Below are positions 55,458 through 64,000 of a DNA stretch of 64,000 nt, one piece after another; position 1 is the stretch's first letter, and every line of letters starts with the position of its first letter. The stretch is taken from the NCBI GenBank assembly GCA_038380435.1, contig JAWZYU010000127.1:588501-652500 (forward strand), in the 5' to 3' direction. The notes beneath the pieces are model-generated. The model saw only the letters and a program-made list of their open reading frames with translations, was not told where the DNA came from and did no database searches. The translations under genes and the position numbers were made by a program. Source of the DNA: Ryuthela nishihirai. Taxonomy: Eukaryota > Arthropoda > Arachnida > Araneae > Heptathelidae.

Positions 55458-55712
55458 TCAACGGCCATAGCAAGTTGAACACACTGGTTCTCGTCTGATC
55501 CCCGAGGTTAAGCTTTGGGCGCGGTCAGTACTTGGGAGGGTGAGAACATGGAAACACCGCGTGCAGTTGGCAGTTTTTTTTCGTATGCGCTGTTACTCCT
55601 AAAATATTGGTCTACGTTATTCTACGTTGGTTGTCGGGTTCGAATACATTTTTAGTAAATAAATAAATGAAGAATTAAAGCGTTCACAGAATAGTTTTGG
55701 TTACGAAACCTG
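55458..55712 (+). pseudogene. 5S rRNA-derived copy with shared tail
   Basis: About 114 nt of 5S (55,458-55,571) with a small deletion (CAGC missing after GTTAAG) and changes in the GACCACC block (GAGAACA), then eight T and the family tail ending GGTTACGAAACCTGC. It is inactive as 5S but is the second near full-length member of the 5S-plus-tail family. Confidence 0.85.
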
Positions 55713-56540
55713 CAACGTTTCTAGGTTGTTTAGCGAATGGACTCTCTGCAGACAGAACGTAAAAATAAAAGATTATATTTCTCGGGGTTGCAGATATATT
55801 TCGCCCACTGTTTCAGAAAGTAGAAGTGCATAATTTTTTTTTTAATATTCGATAGAAACACGTGAAATATAAAGAAATATTTAAAGTTGTATTGAAATAT
55901 AGTTATAGAAAAATGTTCATTTCCTTCTGGCCCTATATTACCGTTTGTATTATAATTATATGTAAATGTTCCTTACTAACGACTTGATTTAAACATCAGA
56001 TTTACCGAATATGGAGAGATTAGCGTTCACACTGAGAATATAAGGAAAGAATAATGTTAGTTTATTTCCACCGAAGGTGTTGCCACTGGAAATGGTGTAA
56101 TGAGACATTTAAAAGTTAAGAATGAAAATAGCGAATAGAATCTATATATGTAAGGTACTAATTTTAGACTCTAATCAGAGTATACTGGCAATACTCGACA
56201 CGTTCGAAATGCCAATTCAACTTTTTCCACCTGTGAATGACATCCAGCGTGTTGTTCAATACAGGGTATGGATGTCTGACGTACACGGGATCTCGTACGA
56301 GCTTCGATTTGAACCTAAATTCGCAATTCTTTGCTTTCCGAATATGTAGTATTTAGTAATTTTTTTTTTATTTTGTGGTGGAAAGTAAACGAAGTGGGTT
56401 ACTCTTATGGAGAGCAGCATTACCTGCTTAACGAGTTTTCATGTGACATGGAACCTGTTGCATTCGGCCCTCAATTCATGTTCCTAAGATTTGACAGAAG
56501 CTGGGCATCATGTAGGTAAAAAAATAAATAAACTTTTATT
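55713..56540. repeat. Old inverted-duplication arm, no gene
   Basis: 56,125-56,530 aligns in reverse with 21,240-22,010 but lacks the SINE-B found there. 55,713-56,120 is AT-rich with no match. The frames at 56,122-56,519 are unrecognised. Confidence 0.5.
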
Positions 56541-56544
56541 TGGG

Positions 56545-56812
56545 GGCTGGAAGAGCTGTTGGGAGGGATGGAAGCTTGCCGTCAAGCGTGTTCTTTGACG
56601 TGTATAAGGTATGGCTGTCCTGCACACGGGCCAAAGGCTTAACGTACCTTCTGACGGACGGCGGCTTTTCCAAGCCCATCGGTGTCCTCTACTGACAGTG
56701 GGAAGGGTGGGGAATTTTGCCTAGATAAATAAATCTGAACCAGCAAAGTCTCAAACCTCGGAACTAAAGATTACGAGCCTGGCGCGCTACCGACTGAGCC
56801 CCCCCCCCCCCC
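56545..56812 (-). mobile_element. Diverged SINE-B copy
   Basis: Minus-strand SINE-B with many changes and a shortened 3' module. It ends in its head followed by a C run (56,801-56,812). Confidence 0.82.
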
Positions 56813-56899
56813 GTGTTTTTAGTTTCTATTTGAAATGCTATGAAACAGATATCATCTTGGCGATGAATTAATTTCTGGAATTGGATGTCTCCACGGTTG

Positions 56900-57283
56900 G
56901 GTTGTTTTACCTCTGAGCGGCACTCTTTTGCACACCATGGGCTAAATGGGCAGGTCACATTGACCCCGAAGGCTCAGAGAAGGTTGGGGGAGGGGACCCA
57001 CTGGAACAGCTGTTGGGAGACAGGTGTTAGCCTCCCGTCAAGGTCATCCAGCGTGTTTTTTAACGTGCACAGGGTATGGCTCTGCCGCACACGGGGCCAC
57101 GGCTTAACGTCCTATTCGACGGACGGCGGCCTTTCAAAGCCCATCGGTGTCCCCTACTGACCGTGGGCAGGGCGGGGAATTTTGCGGAGAAAAATGTGAA
57201 CGCTGAACCAGCTGGGACTAGAACCTGGGAACTACAGATTACGAGCCTGGCGCGCTACCGACTGGCCCACTCCACCCCTGTCT
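56900..57283 (-). mobile_element. SINE-B copy at the start of the third unit
   Basis: Minus-strand, nearly full-length. Occupies the same position next to unit U as 28,497-28,860 and 42,115-42,483. Confidence 0.9.
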
Positions 57284-58505
57284 CCACGGTGTCAGATTGT
57301 TAATAAAACCAGTGAAGTTTGATAATTAAATTAATCAATCCCAGTTATTTAAGCTGAAACGTTATAGTGGAATTGTATGTAATTTTCGGCTTTGATATTA
57401 AATTGCATTCGTATATTTTAAATATTAACGTTTCTGAAATATTATAATATTACTATTAATCGTTGCTAACTGTAGTTCGATTCTTGTGTAGGTAAAATTT
57501 ACGTGGTGTATGAACTTTATTCTAAATATACGTAATAAAATATATTATGGAAAAGTAGAAATGAATTGAGAGTAAAATTTGACACCGAAGTGAAAGCGAA
57601 TATATGGTTGCTATCGTAACTAAGGGCGCCACGTGTGAAGCTATCTAGGTGCACGTGCCATTGTAACATATTTGACCAATCGTAGAAGAGGAACACGAAC
57701 AACCGTTGGGGAAGGCGGGAAGAAGCAGATATTTCATTAGAAACAAAATTAACGCCACCTAGAGGAATTTATTTCATTTAGCAATAATTGTATGTGTGAA
57801 TTTAATTAAGTACATAAGTTATATTTATGCATTCATGTTTCAAAACTTTAATGAACACTATTTGAATATTACCACATATAGTATGTTGGAATATAAATTT
57901 AGGACAGTTTTTTGGGTGAGGGGATATGTGAATTTTTTTTTTGTTACAGTTCAACTTATTTGGACTTTGGACCTCAAATTACGTTTGATAATTAACAGAC
58001 ATTAGAAACAGTATTTTATTTTACTACTTCAACTGATGCAGTATTTAATTAGTAACGCAAGTTGAGATGTTTAATAGCAGCGATATCTGTTTATTTAGTC
58101 TGAAACCCTAAGAGGAACAAGTTTAAAGGAAGGGAGAATGGAATAAGTTGCCTTTTATTGGGGAAAGCGATAAATATGTTTCCGTTTTCATTTCTATTTA
58201 AGTACGTAACTCATAAAGAATCCTCAGCGTTGAGATTTATCTCCGCCAAACAAAAGTTTATCTCGGCCTTCCCACGGTCTGTACTGGACACCGATAGGCT
58301 TGGATATAAAATTATCCATAACAGCAACATAATTTTAACGAATTTCTGTTTTACAGACTACACAGGGATTATGTGCTTCGCCGAGGAGTCATTTCATACC
58401 CTAAACATTTAACCTCTAATGATTATTTTATTTCCTAATCCAAAGAGGCTTAACGTGTTAGGGAAAAGAGTGAAAATATCTTCCTAAATATAATAAAGGA
58501 ATAAA
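57284..58505 (+). repeat. Repeat unit U, third copy
   Basis: More diverged than the other two plus-strand copies and missing about 150-200 bp near 57,985. Non-coding. Confidence 0.78.
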
Positions 58506-58744
58506 AATAACACCCCCTCAAGCAGCTGCTTGCAACAGCGATGTTTCTCCGCAATAGTCGAAGGTCTGTGAGGGTGGTGACACCTTTAATTACTTTAATA
58601 CGCCATATAGAAGATATGCGTTTGGTTGGGTTATCTCTGAACGGTAGTTATTTGCACACAAGGGTGTAAATGGCGACGTCATAAAGAACCAGAGGGATCA
58701 GTTTAGGTTGCGGGAAGGTGATCGAATGGAAGAGCTGTTATGAG
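58506..58744 (-). mobile_element. SINE-A and SINE-B remnants
   Basis: SINE-A 3' half with a gap (58,512-58,585), then the diverged SINE-B module (58,630-58,744). After this the third unit stops matching the 13-kb duplication and continues into repeat H. Confidence 0.75.
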
Positions 58745-59510
58745 ACAGATGGTAACCTCCCATCCAACGTTTTATTTAACCTGCACGGGTAGGATATATA
58801 CAGAATTTCTACACTATTTTCTTGTGGTTTTTATCAGTTTTTATTCTAACATTTTTAAGATTTTGCGACATTTTGGTATTTTTTTGTCTTCTACTATTGG
58901 CTCCTTGAACTTTATATATATAATAGAGCAGTGGTTCTCAAAACCTTTTATGCCTTACGTACCTGCTGGAGATGTGTATGTTACTGACATACCCCATGTA
59001 TAGATACAGAAAGATATAGTTATAAGAATGGGAATAAAATAAAACATATATATATACACACCTTCTTTATTTTAAAATTTTGAATCAAAATATGATTAGC
59101 AGATTTATTCCGGATATCGGAGTAATCTTCCGATGTGTGTCGTTTTTAGAAAGTTCGGTTTATACGAAAGTTGTTAAAGCTAAAAGTAATTCGTGACGGA
59201 AATGAAAATTACGACACGAAAGGCGTATCCGGTTTGACCATTCGAAAAGCACTGTTGTGTCATCGATTCTTTAGGATAGAAGCTGTTTTATTCGATTCTC
59301 TTTCATCGTGAAAGGTTAATTATTTTTTTAAAAGTCTCATCGTATGATGAGAAGAAATTGTTTTCGATGCATTGTAATAGTTACTAGTGAATATAGAACT
59401 TACGTTTTGAACTGAAATAGATTTCACTGGTTATTTGTGTTATTAAGAACTTTCTGGGAGTCTTCGAAACAACACTTAGTAGTCATTTCTGCAGATAAGT
59501 TTGGTCGAAT
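58745..59510 (+). mobile_element. Repeat H, third copy
   Basis: Contains AGCAGTGGTTCTCAAAACC at 58,927-58,945 and a short TA run. Similar to 17,010-17,840 and 23,930-24,720. No coding capacity. Confidence 0.45.
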
Positions 59511-59514
59511 TCTT

Positions 59515-60290
59515 AAAAAATGCATTTAATGGAAAAACGCAAATTATAGACCCCAGTGAAATCTTTTTAAATATCGTTTTTTAGACTATATTGTTCTAGT
59601 ATTTTAAGTAGTTGCGGTAGGTGGAATATTTGCGAATCTTCCACGTTATGTAAGAAAACGTAACTTGGAAGGTTTATAACTTGTAAAATATGCATTTAAT
59701 GGAAAAATGTGACTGAAGATAAATTAAAGATCAGAATGAAATCTTTTTAATTTATCATTTTTGAACGATATTCGTTTAGTATTTAAAAAGCTGCAGAAAC
59801 TGAAATATTTAACAATAATATTCCGTAGTATGGCAGAGAGAAAGTGGAAACTGTATATATAACTTCTAAAACATGCACTTAATGGAAAAATGTGACTGGA
59901 GGTCAATTAAAATCTATATAAATATCGTTATTTAACAGTGTAGTTTTAGTATTTGAATAGTTGCGGAAGGTGGAATATTGAACTATAATCTTTCATTTTA
60001 TGCCGGTGAGAACGTAAGTTGGAAGATGTATAATTTATAAAACATAGATATATTTGAAAAATATGACTGAAAATAAATTTAAGATCATAATGAAATGTGT
60101 TTAAATATGGAATTTTCAAAATATATTTTTTTTAGTATTGAAATATTTGCGGAAGCTGGAATATTTAACAATAATCTTCCGTGTTGTGCAACTTGTGAGC
60201 TTGAAGCGTAAATTAAGCGTAAGTTCGAACCTCTATAACTTCTAAAATATGCATTTAATGGAAGAATGTGACGAGCTTTCAGCTTTAGAA
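59515..60290 (+). repeat. Diverged tandem satellite, about four units
   Basis: The marker TGCATTTAATGGAAAAA and variants recurs at 59,521, 59,691, 59,874, about 60,044 and 60,250, giving periods of about 170, 183, 170 and 206 bp. Units also share GTTGCGGAAGGTGGAATATT. Related single monomers are at 34,890-35,075 and 48,510-48,690. Confidence 0.8.
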
Positions 60291-61429
60291 AAGTTTGGTA
60301 AAATAATGATATTATTTAATTGATTCTATTCAAGGCAGCACGTTTTTTAATTGCTACGTTACAAAATTTAAATTTGTGTTACGTAATTAAGTTTATTTAA
60401 AATGTCGTTTTCTACATTTATTTTGCAAGAATTTACATTTTGAAATTTTTCGTCGGGAGATTTTATTTAGAGAAGTTACGCCAAATGAGGAACGGAAAAC
60501 TCCCTCGACCTGAAAAAAATAGCGAGGTATATAACGTGATATGTTTTTGTAATGGAATGTAACATTTTTCTCCCGTTTTGGTAGGTGTTTAAAATATGAA
60601 GCCTTAGTTTATTCTTCAGTAGCAGGGAATATAAAGAAGTTGAATAGTTTGTTGTCCTTATTAAACCCTTACTACATTGGATATCATAGTAAACTCCATT
60701 TTATGAAAAAGATGCTGCAAAGGTTGCATTTAGAATGTTATTTGCGGACTAATCTGAAGTGGGGTTAAATAACTGTGTTTAAAAAGAAAAGTGATTGCAT
60801 AAGTAAAAAATTATATACGTTGCATAACAAAATCGTTTTTTTTTTTTGGAATAATTAGATATAGTATGCTAGTCGAATGAAAGGGGGTTCAGTGACATTT
60901 AAATGCTGAATGGGAATCTTTTAGTACGTCAAACGAATGCGATTGTATTGAATTGTACTGGGATTAAATTTTCGGACATATTGGAACTGAGATGCAGTGC
61001 GCAGCTTTCTGAGTAGGCAGAACACGTGTACCGTCGTTCTCCGAGGCTACACTAGCGGCCTATGCTAAGAGGATAGAAAGGGAATGGAATTATAACGGAT
61101 ATTACACTGCTAAGAACAAACCACAGTCTCGAACAGCACACTGAAACGCACAGATTCTTGTAGTATATTATGAAATGGTTGGCAACACGATCGGACTGAG
61201 GGAAAGCAAAAATAAGTATTGGTGGGTGGTTATTAAGCAGTGGAAATGCATTCCTGTTTGCGTAATCGTCTTTATTTCTAGACTTGTTTTATTAAATTTT
61301 CACGCAGAACTGTATGCTCGAAGTTCATCAGTAGGCAATCGTGCTAAGCACTCGGCAACGGACGGCGGGAAATAACGTTACTTATCGCGTTTCAAAGTGC
61401 AAGTCAAAAAGGAGTGGTGACAAAGACAA
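60291..61429. other. Unmatched AT-rich sequence, no gene
   Basis: Does not match the repeats in the window. The frame at 61,175-61,375 (66 codons) is not recognised. 61,000-61,160 is somewhat richer in G and C. Confidence 0.45.
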
Positions 61430-62825
61430 ATGGCGGCATGAGAAATAAGTGAACTCCTAAAATTAGTGCTGCCTGTGAATACGGGTTTAATAATAAAGTA
61501 GCAAAAACACGGAGATGACATCAGGAGTACTGTTTCGTTGTGTTGGCAGTAGATTTTGCATAATATATTACAGGCGCGTTGAAGTTTTAAAAATGCTTTT
61601 CTTAATCGTAACAATGTTCCTATTTAAGGTATATTTTTATATTATGTTTCGATCATCTCTGATACGTAAAATGCATTTTTATTTTTCTACAGAGAAGAAA
61701 AATGGTTATAATAAAGTTTCGGAGAAGTATAGACGAAACATTGTGAAGCCGTAGTAAATGTTGGAAGTTGCATACTTTGAGTTTCGCATTGCAAGCTTTT
61801 TTGAGTTGTTCCACTGGTTTTTTTTTTTCTCATCCTCGTACGATACATGGAGGAAGTAAGGATTCTTTTGTTTTATATATTTTGGGTGAGATTTTAGTGT
61901 TGTACTGCGATGTGGAAGGGCTTTACGTACGTTTACCAACCGTTAAAGCTTTGGAAATTCCGGTTTCTGAAAAGTCATTTTCGGCAAAAAATTTGGTTTT
62001 TGCGAGTAATCCTCAAGATTAATATTATTCTTTTGGCCCAGAAAGGAAAATTAACACTTATGTGCACGTGTATCGTGGTGTAATAAGATAGAAAAGTAGG
62101 AATGGGTTGGCATCGCACCTAAAGGGTTTTAGCCGAACGTTTGCAGTGTTTAAAATAAATATTTCGTTCTAGAGTGAATGGTGGGGTAAAACTTATTTAT
62201 TGAGAGATGAAATAAACAGTTGCCATTATCTTTCTATAAATAGGAATTGACTACGAAATATTTGTGTTGACACGAAATAGGATTCCCATTAATTGTAGCT
62301 ATGGAAATGAACTACGTTATTTGCGTTTTTAGGGTTAAGAACGATAGGATAATTACACTAATTATTTTATGAAGAGTAAAACTGAAATCTAAACGTGATT
62401 TGAAGTTTCATGTCAACTTTGCGTTTAATATTTTGTTTTTTGCGTGTTAAATATTCCAGCGTTCGTGATTTATATATTACGGCAACCAACGTTTTTATAT
62501 TCGATATTACACGTAGGTCGTACAGGTGTGAGAGATATCTAATGAAATGATATCGAATAAGATATTTTGCTACTCAGGTATTATGCCAATGTCACCTTTT
62601 ATTTCGTCCATCAGACAGGTATTGTGAGTGACCTCAGGAGAAAATATGTTTGGAAAATGTATTGAACTGAATAATAAAGTGTGATTTCACAACATAGTTT
62701 TGTTGTATGGCTTTCAGGAGACACTGAAAATGCTTTTCCTCTTCACATTATAGAAATTATGCTGGGAAGTAACCGAAACCGCGTTGCTGACGTCACCTGT
62801 GTGTTTTCTCCAATTTATTAAGATA
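61430..62825 (-). mobile_element. TGACGTCA-ended element, inverted copy
   Basis: Inverted relative to 6,143-7,620. The ends read AAAACACGGAGATGACATCA (one change) and CTGACGTCACCTGTGTGTTTTC (palindrome 62,788-62,795). It starts at ATGGCGGCATGAGAAATAAG, where the upstream sequence differs from the other copies, a hint of the true outer edge. Confidence 0.62.
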
Positions 62826-63395
62826 TATTTCAGTTTGCTTATTTATGGAAATACACTTTTTTATTTTAACGAGTCTAGGCAGGGAAAGTTTTCGTTATGC
62901 GATTATTATTCAAGCTCTTTAAATAATATTCAGAGTTATATTTTCGTTAAATGCATAGTTCCTAAGTTAATATCGTTGAATATTCCAGTTTCGATGAGTC
63001 TTGTAATAGTCAATTTCTGCATTGTATCTGCTTATTTAATAAGTTTTAGGACTTGAAACGTCGATTGTCATAAACATGAAAATTCGGTAGGATAGATTTC
63101 GGTAGAGGAAATGACGTATGTTTTGGAGAAATTTATAGTAAACCTCGATTTCATCATTTTACATTAAAAAAGAGTGAAATTCTTCCTGCCGTAGGTCCTG
63201 ACCTAGTTAGTATATTATCTATTTCGAGAAAAAATTTGACAGGTTCATTCTTATTGAACGCATTTCACGGTCGTTGTTAGGACAGTTATAATACGTTACA
63301 TGCGACTCGTTTTTCTTCCTATCTCAATGCTTGCAATGGTACTTATAGTTTTGTGTGTCTGCCGCTCGCCGTAATGATTATCCTTCTCGTCAGGA
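62826..63395. other. AT-rich sequence, no gene
   Basis: 62,826-62,900 resembles 13,960-14,060 in reverse; the rest is unmatched. The 90-codon frame here has no recognisable family. Confidence 0.45.
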
Positions 63396-63401
63396 ACTAG
63401 A

Positions 63402-63640
63402 TAAGTGGTTCCCAAAGTTATTTGTCCTACCGCCCCCTTTTCCGGAAAAAAATACCTGGTAAACTACGTTCTTGAAGTGAAGAAAGAGAAAGGTGCAGTT
63501 AGAAATGTGTGTTCTTTAATGTCCTACAATATAGTAAAGAAAGATGTTGTTGTAAATAAGACACCTTGCTCGAAGCTTCAAATTATAAAATTATTTATTA
63601 AAATCAACCCTAGTAACAATCGCATTGCACACAGAAAATT
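63402..63640 (+). mobile_element. Possible hAT-like end
   Basis: AGTGGTTCCCAAAGTTATTT followed by a run with CCGCCCCC resembles the 5' ends of some hAT transposons and MITEs. No transposase or second end is seen in the remaining 360 bp. Confidence 0.35.
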
Positions 63641-64000
63641 AAGATAAAGATGGATAAATTTATGTGTTTATTTGGAAAATAATGTAGTCACTACGAATAA
63701 CTCTTACGTTACACAATAGATGAAATATGTAGGAATATTAACTAATGTTGAAGTCTATTTCTACAGGTAATGTGTGTATTTATTAAGGATGTAATTTTAT
63801 TCTTATTAGAAAGTGGAGCTGTTTTCTATTAATAAACTTTTAACAACCAGATGACAGCAATTTCTGCATGCTAGAAAGCTGAACAGATGGATGGGCGATT
63901 TTCGATAAGTACTGTAGAAATTTGGCATTAAAGTCATGCAAACAGTAGGCAAGGATGCATGGCACATTTTAGCATGCATGCATGCATTCTGATAAGTGAA
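63641..64000. other. AT-rich end of window, no gene
   Basis: Unmatched sequence. A GCAT microsatellite (GCATGCATGCATGCAT) lies at about 63,973-63,988. Confidence 0.5.

Noticed and set aside
61175..61375. 66-codon frame in unmatched sequence
   Set aside because: Short, no recognisable domain and no neighbouring exon signals.

Overview
The window looks like a piece of an AT-rich, repeat-dense animal genome, most likely an insect. The best clue is a U2 snRNA gene on the minus strand. Its 3' domain resembles the fruit-fly U2 (as I remember it) and it starts with the usual ATCGCTTCTCGG. The species cannot be told from the sequence. I see no ordinary intron-exon host gene; nearly everything is repeat-derived.

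Region 1 (1-4,150) holds the main find. The U2 gene (5' end at 3,697, 3' end near 1,538) is split after nucleotide 42 by a GC-rich 1,969-bp insertion (1,687-3,655). The insertion has a 4-bp target-site duplication and the same orientation as U2. It carries one intact 401-codon ORF1/gag-like gene with three zinc knuckles, of the type found in Tx1-group non-LTR retrotransposons, but no endonuclease or reverse transcriptase. It reads as a U2-targeted 'half-LINE'. GT...AG intron-like signals sit on both sides of the ORF.

Region 2 (4,150-31,300) is a mosaic of interleaved inverted and direct duplications. They are built from two tRNA-headed SINE families (called SINE-A and SINE-B here), a family of roughly 1.0-1.4 kb non-coding elements with inverted ends containing TGACGTCA, and 5S rRNA-derived copies that share a 3' tail. 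There is also a broken LINE and a repeat with hAT-like ends. Two long inverted repeats interlock: 8.0-10.68 kb with 17.9-20.1 kb, and 10.74-15.5 kb with 26.1-31.0 kb.

Region 3 (28.5-55.1 kb) is a tandem direct duplication of a 13-13.6 kb unit, with a partial third copy at 56.9-58.7 kb. Each full copy holds a dead RTE-like LINE on the minus strand. Both LINEs carry the same nonsense codon at the catalytic YADD tyrosine, so this LINE was dead before the duplication.

Region 4 (55.1-64 kb) holds a 5S-derived copy, more SINE-B, the third partial unit, a diverged tandem satellite (59.5-60.3 kb), an inverted copy of the 6.1-7.6 kb element (61.4-62.8 kb) and AT-rich sequence with no recognisable gene.

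The only intact protein-coding gene I support is ORF1 at 2,115-3,320. The 5S copy at 22,143-22,260 could be a working RNA gene. Coordinates of repeats are approximate (about +/-10-30 bp) unless a target-site duplication is given. All alignments were made by eye.
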